Source: Brevipalpus yothersi (Eukaryota > Arthropoda > Arachnida > Trombidiformes > Tenuipalpidae). From it: a DNA stretch of 64,000 nucleotides. Under the pieces are notes generated by a model. The model was not told the origin of the DNA and searched no databases. It worked only from the letters and a program-made list of their open reading frames with translations. Shown piece by piece: positions 1 to 11,843 of this stretch. Within the stretch, counting starts at the first letter, position 1, and each line of letters begins with the position of its first letter. The translations under genes were made by a program, and so were the position numbers. Location of the stretch: NCBI GenBank assembly GCA_003956705.1, contig QZCP01000101.1, forward strand, positions 248,001 through 312,000, given 5' to 3'.

Positions 1-360
1 GAATCAATGAGAGGAAAAGAATTCGATGACGTTAGTGTTCCAAGATTCAAAATCGAAACACAATATTTGCTCCATCAAATTCTACCTGGAATGGGAATGA
101 GAAAACCTTTCACCACCGAGGCTGACTTCTCAGGAATTGGACCAGTTAAGATGAAAGTTGATCAATCTGTACACAAAGCTGTGATCGAAGTTGATGAGAA
201 AGGAACAGTTGCTGCAGCCGCTACCTCAATCCGTGTGATGACAGTCTCATGGCGTCCACCAGTTTCTTTCGTCTTAGATCGACCTTTCGCCTTCTTTCTG
301 AGAGACAAAACTCATTCAATAAATCTGTTCGCTGGAATAATAAATAAACTTCCCAACTAA
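1..360 (+). CDS. Serpin, C-terminal part (cut by the window start)
   Basis: This is the last exon of a serine protease inhibitor of the serpin family. The reading frame is open from base 1, so the gene begins left of the window; the methionine at 7 is internal, because the aligned position of the next gene is Leu. Visible family features are the s3C-type segment VSVPRFKIE, the hinge E-K-G-T-V-A-A-A-A, the reactive loop, and the C-terminal strand ending in DRPFAFFLRD and LFAGIINKLPN. The small-residue hinge (Thr at P14, Ala at P12-P9) is that of an inhibitory serpin. Counting from the hinge Glu as P17 puts P1-P1' at about Val-Ser, which is only an estimate. It is a close tandem copy of the gene at 1303-2680, and the similarity runs a little past the stop codon. 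A possible poly(A) signal AATAAA lies at 740-745. Confidence 0.9.
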   Translation, partial: ESMRGKEFDDVSVPRFKIETQYLLHQILPGMGMRKPFTTEADFSGIGPVKMKVDQSVHKAVIEVDEKGTVAAAATSIRVMTVSWRPPVSFVLDRPFAFFLRDKTHSINLFAGIINKLPN

Positions 361-1302
361 CTAATGAGATGCGTTTTTCATAGAAAATTTTTGAACTATG
401 GAATTCCATTCCCTCTGACAGAGCTGATGATTCTTCAAAAAGTCTTTAGCCTCCATAAGTTCTGTAGAAAATGAATTGCTTGAAAAACATAGAGATTTAA
501 TGACCTCATCTCTCTTGGTTGAAAGAAATCGGAAAGAACAAGGAATAGAAGAGATGAATGTTATTAAATGATAGTTTGTATTCATTTGAATGATTACTTC
601 CCCCCAGGACATTGATGGTGCATCGTGATGTTAGTAAAAGTTTGGAAAATTTTCCATCACTATCTAGTGTACGGAAGTTCAAGTGATTTTGTAATCTGTG
701 TTACGTCCCGATACACAAATGATGAAAACACGAGTATAAAATAAAAGTATTGGGCGAATAACAAAGGTTCAATACCTTGTGAAGCAATTTTATATCAAAA
801 TAGAAAGTAAAATAGAAGAATATACTTGACACAAGGTACGAGATATACACTAGTTAACCGTGGTTAGAATATGTTTCGATAAATAGAAAAGGGTATGGCT
901 ATCGCACTGCCTAGCTTCTACTTCGGTTACGATATGTTCCGATAAATAGAAAAGTATGGGTTTGGCTAAGTGTAGAGCTAGTTCACTCAAAGTAGGACGA
1001 AACTAGACTGGAGAGTGATCTTCAGGACAAGTGAATATATGATTCTAGAGAAGAGAGCTAAGGAACGGGTTTGGGACTTATGGCATGTAGATGTGAAAGA
1101 GGTCATAGGTTAAAGTAAAGGATGGAGATCTCCAGGATGACGGTTAGGAAAAATTTAAAAAATTTAGGATGGGACATAACAATCTGTAGATTTTCACTTT
1201 AAGTAGCTCTCTTGAAAGTATATAACTTTCACTCATCACTTGAATATTTGTCATTAAGTGTGGTGAGCATCAATCGATGGGAAGACTCATCTTGGCTTTC
1301 TT
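361..1302. other. Spacer between the two serpins
   Basis: No coding region is supported. The first bases after the stop resemble the 3' flank of the second serpin, as expected for a segmental duplication. A 23-base direct repeat with one mismatch (core TTCGATAAATAGAAAAG / TCCGATAAATAGAAAAG) lies at 869-891 and 932-954. The rest should hold the promoter and 5' leader of the second serpin, but I see no clear core-promoter motif. Confidence 0.5.
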
Positions 1303-2680
1303 ATGAGTTCCAAAATGTTTTCGTTTCTCCTATTATGTATTGGGGCATTCATGAGCCTTAAAATTGTCAATATTCCGGGACTACAGCAACAGCCTGCAAC
1401 AAAACGAAACATCATGAAATCGCCTTTATCCTCTTCTGTTGATAAATTTACATTGGATTTTCTCAAAGATCAAGCCAAACTTGGATCAGAAAAGAATGTT
1501 CTCTTTTCTCCTCTCAGCATTCAAGTCCTCTATTCGTTGTTGATGAAAGGTGCTCATGGTGAGACGAAAAATGATGTCTTTAATGCTCTTCGTTTCAACT
1601 CTTTCAACTCGTACGATGCTGTGTTTCCTGAGATCGAAAAGGTATTGATGAATCGATATTCTAGTCAAAATATTTGAATTTTAGAACAATTCGAATTTTA
1701 GTTAAATAACTTTCTTTATCGCCCGAGTAGATGATGAGTAGTCTGAGGAAAGAAAATCAGAACATGACTTTACTCATTAGCAATTTGATGGCTGTTTCTA
1801 ACAGGGTAACAGTTGAACCAGAATTTGAAGAAACGGCAAAGAAATATGGTTCAGAAATTTTCGTTGAGAATTTTTCTGAAGGTGAAAAGGTTAAATCTAA
1901 AATAAATGGATGGGTTAATCGAACCACGAGAGGAAAGATTCCCTCAATATTAAATGACCAGTTATCTGTTGACACAGTTCTATTTCTTGTGAACACAATA
2001 TATTTTCAAGGAAAGTGGGTGACTCCTTTCAAAGTTGAAGGAACTAGAGACAAAAAATTCCAAAATGCTGATGGAACCAATGCTACTGTACCTATGATGG
2101 GCCTATGGAGAGTGTATTTTCCTAGCTATTCGAATTCTGAATTCCAGGTGAGTGAAAAGAATCTACTCTAATGAATCTTAGATCCCTGAAATCTTTGCTA
2201 CAGATGCTTGAAATGCCCTACAATGGTAATGTGAGCATGTTTTTCATGCTGCCCAACGTAGATACTGACATGAAGCAAATGATTTCAAATCTTTCTGACA
2301 CTAAACTGACAGAATACATTGAATCACTGAGAGAAAAAGAATTCGATCACGTTAGTGTTCCAAGATTCAAAATAGAAACACAATATTTGCTTCATCAAAT
2401 TCTACCTGCAATGGGAATGAGAAAACCTTTCACCATGGATGCTGACTTTTCAGGAATTGGACCAACTAAGATGAAAGTTGATCAATCTGTACACAAAGCT
2501 GTGATCGAAGTTGATGAGAGAGGAACAGTGGCTGCAGCCGACACCTCAATCCGTGTAATAAAAGCCAGATTGCACCTACCAGTACTTTTCATCCTAGATC
2601 GACCTTTCGCCTTCTTTTTGAGAGACAAAACTCATTCGATAAATCTATTTGCCGGAATAATAAATAAACTTCCCAACTAA
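1303..2680 (+). CDS. Serpin (serine protease inhibitor), complete, probably secreted
   Basis: Three exons, 1303-1641, 1731-2147 and 2204-2680, join in phase 0 to give 410 residues, the usual serpin length. The N-terminus (basic start, then FSFLLLCIGAF) looks like a secretion signal. Family landmarks are the helix motif NVLFSPLSIQVLYSLL, the shutter segment NTIYFQGKW (about 201-209), VSVPRFKIE, the hinge E-R-G-T-V-A-A-A-D (from residue 357) and a C-terminal DRPFAFFLRD. The hinge is of inhibitory type, except that Asp at about P9 is less usual. The predicted scissile region (I-K-A-R-L, about P3-P2') has basic residues that the upstream copy lacks, so the two may inhibit different proteases. The exon 3 acceptor was set at 2201-2203 because the other AG, at 2180-2181, gives an in-frame stop. 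A poly(A) signal follows at 2839-2844. Confidence 0.93.
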
Positions 2681-3292
2681 CTAATGAGATGATTTTTTCT
2701 ACAGAAAATTTCTTAGCAAAAAAGTTCCGTTTCCTCTAACAGACAAATTCCATGATTCTAGAACATTAACCATACGGCCAGAATGAATACATCCTTTCAT
2801 ATTCTCTCTGAGCTACTCATGAACTTTTCAATTCCCTGAATAAAGACGATTTTCCAATTTTTCGATTTTTCGATTTTTCGATAGAATTCATTTTCGATTT
2901 TTTCATTTTTTTTCATACACCACACACCAGATGACTCGCTACTAAAAGGTTTCGAAAATATCTGTTTCCACTGAGTTTGCTCTGAAAACGACGTTATTGT
3001 TGATGTTGATCAGCTTGATTCTTAATCTGCTTAATTGTCCAAGGTTTAATCTGTGGTGTCTGTGGTTGATATCTAAGTTTAGCAATTAATATTCGTAGGA
3101 TTGTCTGTGTTCATGATACTTTGCTGTGTTAGTAAATCCATACTAGCTAGCTTTGATGAGCTAGTTTAATGGGCGATACATACAATCCGGCAGTGGTGAT
3201 GATTGAGTTGATTGATCGTTGCTTCGTTCTAAGCCTTGATTTGTGAATTAATTTTTTCATCACTCATCTGATCTATTTGATATCCATTGACC
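2681..3292. other. Serpin 3' flank and upstream region of the RING gene
   Basis: This holds the serpin 3' UTR with its AATAAA at 2839-2844, then a short tandem run of TTTTTCGA-like units at about 2857-2900, then the presumed leader of the TRC8-like gene. No further gene is seen. Confidence 0.5.
2839..2844 (+). terminator. Poly(A) signal of the complete serpin
   Basis: An AATAAA hexamer lies 159 bases after the serpin stop codon, on the coding strand. The assignment rests on sequence and position only. Confidence 0.5.
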
Positions 3293-5583
3293 ATGGATAT
3301 TCCACATCGTATCAGAATAGTGTCCACATTGGATCTGATCTTTAGGGTTCCACCACTGTTTGTGATGGATACAATATTGAACGTATCGTTGCCTTTGTAC
3401 CAATCAAGTGTTGCTAGTGTTGATTCCACCCAAAATAACCCTCATATTGTTAATATGACGGATAAAGATGCTGCTTATATACTGTATGAAGGTTTTTTAC
3501 TTAGTCTAACACATTCCATCGGATCACTTCTTCTATACTCATTTGGTAAGTTCAAATGTAATATCACCTGTTTGGTTGAATAATTTCGATGTCTACTTTT
3601 TCTAGGTCTACTTGTGTCTTTGTCAATATTCATGCTTTCCACAAATCTTCTATTAACAACATACCTCTACTTTTCATCATTGGGGTTGGTAATTTGGTCT
3701 AATATTTATAATGAGGAGTTCATATCTTTCGCCCTTACAAGAGAAACTCCTATTCTTCAGGACATTATAGCCCTTGATTCTAACTTAGTTCGGTGGTTTT
3801 TTGGCAATTTAGCGGCTCAGGTAAGATATTAACATTTATCCATGATTAATAGTTGAGATCAACATTTTGAAATGAAATGAAATTCTGATACACATACTTT
3901 TGTACCAATTCTAGACTCTCCTTAGCACATTGTTCCTTTTTGCGGTTCCCAAAAACCATGGTTTCTTCTCTCCTAAATTGATATCAGCGTGTTTTGTGGC
4001 ACCGCTCACAATGTGTGTGATACCTGGTATTTCTCGTGATGTCATCTCCTGGTCACCACGTGTGTGCACCTTCATAGCCTTAGTTTACCTTGGATTTGTG
4101 ATGGTAGATAGACTTAAACATTTCACATCAGCAGCTGTTAGAAACATCCGATGGTGCTGCAATATTATTAAAAATTATGGGTTTTACACTCTTTTCGAGA
4201 ATCAATGGGCCCGACTACAGATACCTCAGGTAGAGTTGCATTGCTAAAATTTCTTGTCTATATGTATACTTGAACGTTTTCTATTGTGCCACAGGTTCTG
4301 CGAATCTTCTGGTTGACTCGCTTTTGTGAACAAGCTCTCATAATCTTTGCTGATTCAGCTTATCTCCACCATCAAAATCCTACAGCTACGAACTCTCCTT
4401 TCGATGTAAACTTTCTGAGCGACGCTCTAAAGCAGTTGCTCGTAAGAGGTTGTGAAAATTTAGTTGCTCTCCTTGGGATGGCAAGCGTGGTAGCATCGAT
4501 CTTTAATCGTATCATAAACGCGACGCAAAATTTCCTTCAAGTGGACGATACAGAGAATCAGAGTATGGGAACGGTTGCTGCCATGCTTTTTTTGATATTA
4601 GCTTTACAATGTGGTCTCACTGGTCTAGAGCCAGAGGAACGTGCTCTAAAGCTTTATCGTAATTCCTGTTTAATGACAAGCGCGAGCTTGCACTTTCTTC
4701 ATCAGATAGTTAGCCCTTTTCTACTCTCATTGAGTGCGTCTAGGAACACTAATTCGAGGAAACATATGCGAGCTTGGGCTATGTGCTTATTTTTGCTAGC
4801 CTTTCCCTCCTCTTTCCTCTATTTCTCTTGGAAAAATAATGTTCTCAGCACATGGCTTCTCGCCATAACATTTTTCCATTTGGAATTGATGATGAAAGTG
4901 AGTATATGCACTTTTGAAGGAAAGCACTGAAGATTGATAATCATTTTCATTATTCTCAGGTGATCGTTACTTTGTTGATTTATGGCCTGTTCTGGATTGA
5001 TTCTTATCACTTTCCATTAACAAGGCTAGATGATTATGTATATTACATAAAAGCAACCGGAAACACAATTGATTTTACTTTCGGGTTGCTGATCTTTTTA
5101 AATGGTACATATATTCTCCTCTTCGAATCTGGTGGAACCATAAGAGCCATCACCATCTGCATTCATGCATATTTCAATCTTTGGCTCCAAGCAAAACATG
5201 GTAGGTTATATTTTTGGCACGTTTTATCGCTGTTCTAATTGTATTTTTCTTCTGTTTTAGGCTGGCAAACCTTTACACGAAGGAGATCTGCTGCTGAGGT
5301 TATTCAGAGGACTCGAGAGGCAACTAGAGAAGAGCTAATCATTCATAATGATATCTGCTCTGTGTGCTTCCAGGAGTTCGAGAATGCTCGCATTACCAAA
5401 TGTAACCACTTCTTCCATGAGATGTGTCTTCTCAAATGGTTGTATGTTCAAGATGATTGTCCTATGTGCCATAGGTCACTCTATGATACGGAAGTTGAAG
5501 AAAAACCTGAAACGAAGAATGTCTCACAGCCATCAACGTCCGCACAGCCAAATGCTCAAAATTCCAAAACTCATCAGGATTGA
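3293..5583 (+). CDS. RNF139: Multi-pass membrane RING-H2 ubiquitin ligase, TRC8/RNF139-like
   Basis: Six exons, 3293-3545, 3606-3820, 3915-4229, 4295-4897, 4960-5200 and 5261-5583, give 649 residues; human RNF139 is 664. The first ATG is at 3293. The first 530 or so residues are a series of hydrophobic segments, as in the polytopic TRC8 N-terminal domain. A RING-H2 finger follows near residues 567-605, with ligands in the order C-C-C-H-H-C-C-C (CSVC, KCNHFFHEMC, CPMC). The last 45 or so residues are polar and acidic. TRC8 proteins are ER E3 ligases that act in quality control and sterol-linked degradation. RNF145 is the close alternative, and I did not separate the two by phylogeny. The final exon has the usual cytosolic RING placement. 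Confidence 0.9.
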
Positions 5584-7041
5584 GTTAAATTTGGACCGTT
5601 TTCTCTCTTGTGCAATCATAGTCATCATTAACTCACTTACCTCACCACCTTCATTGTGAATCTCTCAATAAAATATCGAGAGAAAATATGCATTCTGATT
5701 TCATTCTTTTAGAGAGAATTCCTTCACAATTTTGAGTTCTCTTGGCGATTTTCAACTCGAAAGATATCAGTGAAAAGTTAAAAAAAGATTATCGATCAGT
5801 TTCCTTTTCCAAATGATACCAAAAGGATGCCTTTGAGAATACTTATGGCGCTAAAAGGGTTCGCAGACTAGATAATGATAAACCCTGTTTGATACCTTGA
5901 ATCTAAATCTGAATCATTATACAGCAACTGGAAAGGTAAGCGTTTCAACTGGTCGAGCAAAGGCGTTGTATATGAAACGAGTTATCAAACATCCAACGCA
6001 TTGAATGAGCAGCATAAAAAATAATCGAAACCTTAAGGCTTCAGAAATTGAGTTATAGACATTCAGAAGATTACTGGAAGTACATGGTGACATAGTCTTT
6101 CACATTTTCGATCGAGCATGTTGGTTTACTCGAGCCTTGTTGAGTTAGTTGGATGAGAAATACAATGTAATCTTCAAGAATCCCCTCCATGCACCCCACA
6201 TTAACTTCTTTTGATCGAAATTCACACCCAACATTCACTACTACTTTATTGTTAGTATCCTAGGTCCTTTCATTCTTATCATGTTGTCATTCTTCCTCTA
6301 TTTTGGAATATTTTTCAGGTGAGAAATTAGGGGTAAATTATTTTACCAACTTATATCAACCTAATTTTGCCTTGCGTATAATCATAGAGTGATGCTGTTG
6401 ATGTTGATTATTGTGTTGGTTTGTTTGGCTGAATTAAATCGAGACAATTTTTCCCTGCTCCTTCATATCGGCTCTATAGGACCAAAGTTTCAGACCGGAA
6501 CCGAGGCATCAAAATCGATCGATATTTGATAAATTTTTTCCATCAATTCATGTCCTCCACGAACTATTAAGCCAAATCGTGATCTTAGGAAACAAGAATC
6601 ATCATCATTCATACTCAAAACTAGACGCGTCTCAATAGAACAAATCCATATTATCCAAGAAGTTCCACGCAAGCCATCGTCTCTCATCCTCTCAACACCC
6701 TAGTGATGAGAATAAAGTGATTAATTTCAAAATAAATCAGTATTTCAGGAAATTAGAACATCAGAACATCCGAACTTTCCCTCCGGAAAAGTTCACAAGT
6801 GACAAGTTGTAGAGAGAGACTGCTCAGAGAAAGTAAGAGAGAGAGAGAGAGACAGTTGAAATGAGTTTTTAATTTTTTTGAACCTCTCTCTTTTTTTCTC
6901 TCTCTCTATCAAGTTGGCGAAGAGCGTAAAGTAAACAGGTTTACTTTTTTAGATGAATTGTGTACGTTATTTGATTGTTATTGTTTTGTTGATTATGAAT
7001 TAATTTTTATTTTATTTCCTTCTATTCAATCCATTGTACAG
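5584..7041. other. Region between the RING gene and the ACBD5-like gene
   Basis: It starts with the 3' UTR of the RING gene. From 6831 to 6910 it holds a GA tract and then a CT tract, just before the ACBD5-like gene. I looked on the plus strand for an acyl-CoA-binding domain exon that would complete the next gene and found no reading frame with its conserved Lys-Gln-Ala-Thr segment. A minus-strand open frame at 6490-6687 has no recognisable features. Confidence 0.5.
5667..5672 (+). terminator. Poly(A) signal of the TRC8-like gene
   Basis: An AATAAA hexamer lies 84 bases after the stop codon of the RING gene. Confidence 0.6.
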
Positions 7042-7074
7042 GACATCGATCTTCCATTTTCAATCATAAACACA

Positions 7075-8515
7075 ATGAGTGAAATCCGATTGAGCAACAA
7101 AACGGATCTCGAAAGTGATGGAGATGAATTTTCGGATACTTTTGACCATGTTTCGGCTACGGTAAGTTTGGCAAGTTTTCCTCTTGGATTCAACTGTTTT
7201 TGAGTGATCAAATTGTCATTGTTTAATTCATTTTTTATGATCATCTTCTTTGGTCATAGGGTGATGAAGTGATTCGATTGAAAGATTCAAATGGTATTAT
7301 AAGTGCACGAGGTGAGCCTAACATTCCAACTCATCAGAGAACTGGGAACAACTCTTCATCAAGAAATGATAATCAAAATAGGACAAGTGAAACTTGGAAT
7401 CAAAGTAAGTGTTTCACTTTCTATTGATTCTTTTTCTGTACCACAGAAATTAATTGAAAACATTTCCTTCCTTTCATCTTCTCAGATGATTCAGATGACA
7501 TGATTCAAGGTATGGAAAGATGTTACTTATACTTGTTTGTTTCAAGTTGAATCAATCCACTATCATGATGCAAATTTTCCTCATCTTATTTATGATATTT
7601 ATCCTTGTCATGTCTCATCCTCCTCTCAAGGCACTGGCACTCAATTCATATCAGGAGCTGGTGCTGGTGGTGGTGAAGATGGTGAAGGGCTTACTCCTGT
7701 TTTCAGGGATCAAAATGACATAAATCATCACTTGGCCAGAACCATTTTGAGCTTACAGCATAATATTCAAAACTTATCTGAGCGCATTAATTCATTAGAA
7801 GTCCGAATCAATGTATCTGGAAATTTAAGATCTCGGGTAAGTGATTCAATCATCAATGGAATTCTATCAGACTCTACACTGGTTCTATCAGTTATCTTAA
7901 TCAAAGCATGTCTGCTTTGATTGCATCTTATGCTGTTTAATTCAGTCTCAAATTCTCATTTAATCTAATTTCTCTTCTCTGCAAAAGTCTTGATTACCTT
8001 CTGCCTCTCTCTTTGAAAGTACATATCGAAAGAGAATAATCAGGATGATCCGGTTCATTGAGCTCAATGCACTGGTTCATCGAATCCATGTAGACAGGAT
8101 AATAGGTGCTGTATATCGTTAGCTCGTTAGTTTGGAAGAACGATGATCGTGTTCATAATGATTATTCGTCTGAATATGATCCTGTACGAAACTACACCAG
8201 CAAAAGAAATGAGATTTACAAAACAAATTACCCGAAAAATTCAACTCTTAACAAGTTTCCACCCAAAACTAACCCTTTTTCGACTCGCTCCTTATTGACT
8301 TTACCCTTCAGTCACCTGGATGACTAGCTGTCATGATAATTTTGTTTGTTCTGGAAATAATTTTCATCTGTCTATTCCTCTAGATTTCCAATAGCAGTGG
8401 GCCTAAATGGTGGCCATTCAAATCATCTTCGTCATCATTGGTCTTCTTTTTGGCATATCCGATTTTAATCTACTTAGCGATCGAGAGATTGAAAAGAAAT
8501 AACAACAAGAGATGA
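7075..8515 (+). CDS. ACBD5: ACBD5-like tail-anchored protein without a visible acyl-CoA-binding domain
   Basis: Exons are 7075-7161, 7260-7404, 7486-7509 (24 bases), 7631-7836 and 8384-8515, giving 197 residues from the first ATG. The order of features matches the C-terminal half of ACBD4/5. An acidic stretch contains the FFAT-like core EFSDTFD (about 18-24), the type of motif that binds VAP proteins on the ER. A low-complexity region and a Gly-rich GAGAGGGEDGE stretch follow. Next come a helix with heptads (IQNLSERINSLE), the motif KWWPF, a hydrophobic tail segment and the basic end ERLKRNNNKR. In ACBD5 the tail inserts in the peroxisome membrane and the FFAT motif tethers it to the ER. The frame is also open upstream to 6958 and an acceptor AG sits at 7040-7041, so a further 5' exon may exist. 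An alternative donor at 7312 would shorten exon 2 by 93 bases in frame. The family call rests on the C-terminal match and is moderately sure. Confidence 0.72.
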
Positions 8516-8729
8516 GAATGGGGCAAAAAAAATTCGCTTTCATTCGATTTGGTTCTTTGATTGATTGGTTTCTAGAATCTAAAAATTTTTCTCATTAAGA
8601 ACGCTCGACGGCTATTTCAATTAACTTTTCTAAACAATGGATTGTGTGTAAAAAACCATCTGATCAAAACATTGAGAACACTTAGTTTTTTATATGATCT
8701 CTTCATTTACATTATTATGATTTGGCTGA

Positions 8730-11291
8730 TCAATGATTACGTGCGCTCACAGAGCTATCGTTTGTCAGTTGATCCTGTTGCTGCTTGTTGTGCTTCTCAT
8801 CGTTGTGTTGATGATTATAATGAGGATTGTGGAATCCTGTACTCGAGTGGAAACCACTGCTCCAATCATGATTACCGATCGCTGTTCGATAATGTTTGGT
8901 GGATGTCTTATTGAAGATTGGTAGAAGTTCATTTGCCTCACTTGAGAGCACTTTCAAATAAGTTATTGCATCTGTACCATATCCTTCAAATGAATTAACC
9001 AGCAAGTCTCCGTGAAGATATCTTGCATAGAGTCTGGATAGAGGCAATCCATAGCCAAATCCGGCAAGAGGTGCAGAGCCAACTTCCGATAGATCTGGCT
9101 TGGGAGCAGTCGTGTACATGTAATTGAAGAGGCAATCGCTCAAAGATCGTGGAATTCCTCCTCCTCGATCACTCATCTGGGCAAAAGAGAAAACAGTTTA
9201 TCAACATATCAGTCATACCTGACAATCATTAGGAATGGTTACCATAATGATTCAAATACCATACTTACCTTGATGGAGAGATCTTCTTTGCCTTTACAAA
9301 GCATTACGTGAATTGGTGGGAGAGAATCAGAATCTGAATAATTTTCTACAACTGCTCTCATGGCATTCTTGAAAAGCTCGAATAGAATGTGATAAAGATG
9401 TGAAGGAACGTATACAATGGATATTGGAGAATCTGGTCCAATGGCTAGGGAAAGAGTGAAAAGAAATAAAAAGATGAGTCATTTGATGGAAGGGTTTATA
9501 CATGATGTGTGTTGATAAGTAGCTGTTGGTTGTTTGCTCAAATTATTACCATGTACTTGTTCAACCACCAAACCTGGAGACGTGAGGTAGTATTGATCAC
9601 ATAGGAATTTGGCATTTTCATAGGCATCTAATACTACTGAATGAACATCGCAATTCGGATCAACACAGCCAATATGGCGTGGGTGTCCAGGCTTATCTGC
9701 TCCAAACAGGGTTGCATGTTGATTGATTAACATTCGAATAGATATACGACACATGTAGAAACGGTGTAAAAAGTATTGGATACAATTTTCTGTCTGCTGG
9801 TCGACATGATGTGTTTCCTTCATCTCAATCACTCCTTGAGCCATGGTTTGAACAACTGTATTGTGACGATTTCTTATTCGTATCAGTGTTTCACAGAATA
9901 CTTCCAGTACTTTGGGATCAGTTTCACTGGCCTTTTCGAAGTCCAATATTTCTGAGAAACTTCTCTCGTACCAACTACGAACCAGGGCGACTGAGGGCAT
10001 TTTCAATAGATTTTCAGGTAACAGAGTAATCTCTTGCATTATATTGGCCAGTCTGACTGGAAGTTCTTTTCGAAGAAATACGAAAGACTGTTTTTCGCAT
10101 TTTTTACGGCCTGAAGAAGGAAGAGAACAAAAAAAATATTCATTATTTATGAATGCTTGGGAACTAGGAGAAAAAGTCAACCTCTAGAAATGGTAAAATA
10201 AATTAAAGGGATGAGGAACGTATGGCTAAATTCACTCAATCTTTTATTCAATAATTTATCGATCAGTATACCTTGAATCAATTGGTCGATAGGGATTGCA
10301 TCATGCAAAAAAATGAATGAATGGAAACTAGTGGGCTTAACTTACTCTATGCATGCAAATGAACGACCTAGTTAATGACAATGTGATTAGTCTGTCAATG
10401 CTGACTTTATGTCTAGTGTTACTAGAGTGAGACTTGGATAAAATATTGGATGTTTTCCCAGTTTCCTACGTAAAAGTTTCAAATGTTTATTCCTTAGAAG
10501 GTTGGGTGTATACGCTTTTCATAACTGTTTTTCTCTGATCTAAAAGGTTATAGTGACAGATACATAATCTTTTTATGGCAAGGTAGAACAATTGTTAAAA
10601 AACACGATTGGGTTGAGTACAAATATTCAAAATATCGATCAAAAGTGGACTGAAAAAAATCTGATTCTTATCATGAATGGATAAAATTTTCCATCTCCAA
10701 CCAAGATTCCTCAATGAACTATACACTATACAGATTTCAGCTAGTCAATCTTACAGTCAATCTTTATTATTAATGTTATATCATGACCAATGAACCCAAT
10801 GCCTAGGTCTGGTGAGGATAGTCTGCAGAAATGTAGATTGATTGAACAACTGTTAACATCCTATTATCATTAAGCTTCCTCCATTTTGGGTAAGAGATAA
10901 TATCTAATCTGAATGAGATAACAAGACAACTGATTATTGATAAAAATCGGACTGCCAAATATACATGTAGGCACATATCTTAACGGTTAATCTGAACTCA
11001 TATCGTGTCAGAGCCCAGAATACCTCTACTATCTGTCAGTGAGTAGGAATTTTGAAATGTCAAATAGGCAAGAATTTAATAGGAAAGCCGGCTCACTATG
11101 AGAAATGATAATGGACAAATCTCAGCGGACAGTGAATCAGAATAACACAGGAGCCACCAAAGTTCATTCACATTATATAAACACTTACCAAAATCCAGAA
11201 GTTGTTTGATGGATAAAGGTGATGGATTAAATGCTGAATAATATTCCAAACTCTTCCTTATATTTTTGAAGAGAGTGTATGTGATCCTCAT
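8730..11291 (-). CDS. Pdk: Pyruvate dehydrogenase kinase, mitochondrial
   Basis: Four exons, 11291-11189, 10110-9550, 9444-9269 and 9176-8730, give 428 residues. PDK phosphorylates the E1-alpha subunit of the pyruvate dehydrogenase complex in the mitochondrial matrix and turns it off. The N-terminus carries the family segment YYSAFNPSPLSIKQLLDFG, followed by FLRKELPVRLANIMQEI and NIQYFLDRFY-like helices of the regulatory domain. The GHKL ATP site is complete: N-box ELFKNAMRA (about 244), G1 box DRGGG (283-287) and G2 box GFGYGLP (about 319). A DW pair (384-385) matches the C-terminal dimer anchor of vertebrate PDKs. A His/Asn/Gln-rich tail of about 40 residues is lineage-specific. The gene converges on the ACBD5-like gene, with 214 bases between the stops. 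Confidence 0.96.
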
Positions 11292-11521
11292 ATCGAGATG
11301 ATTTTATTTCACAAACAGATATTGATAAATTAATCAAAATCGATACCACAAGAACGAGAAGAAGTTATCCACTCGAGAATTGACTGTTGTTATGATTAAG
11401 AATTCAAAACAAAAAACAAAGAAAAACTGATTCAGATAGAGTCAAAATGATTAAAGAGAGAGAGAGAGATGGATATTGCTATACAACTAATGACGAAACT
11501 CTCTTCCACCAGCAACAACAA

Positions 11522-11562
<41 letters not shown>

Positions 11563-11790
11563 GCTTTCTCTCTCTTTCTCACTCTGATGAATAGTGTGTA
11601 GTAGGAAGAGAGAGAGACGAAGAAAAGATAATTCATTCTTTCTCATGTCTATTCGGTTTGATGGACTAGGCGATGATTTTGATTGGGAAAATCGATTAAT
11701 AAATCACTTCTTCAGCAATTTTTCTCCACATTGATGTCTGTTTGGTAACTGACTATGCACTCCGATGAGTTGATATTATGAAGAGAGAAA

Positions 11791-11793
<3 letters not shown>
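11292..11793. other. PDK 5' flank
   Basis: This is the upstream region of the kinase gene. It includes a CT tract at about 11525-11558 and shorter GA runs at about 11454-11468. No coding region is seen. Confidence 0.5.

Positions 11794-11843
<50 letters not shown>

Noticed and set aside
6490..6687. Minus-strand frame between the RING and ACBD5-like genes
   Set aside because: Short, featureless and without splice partners.
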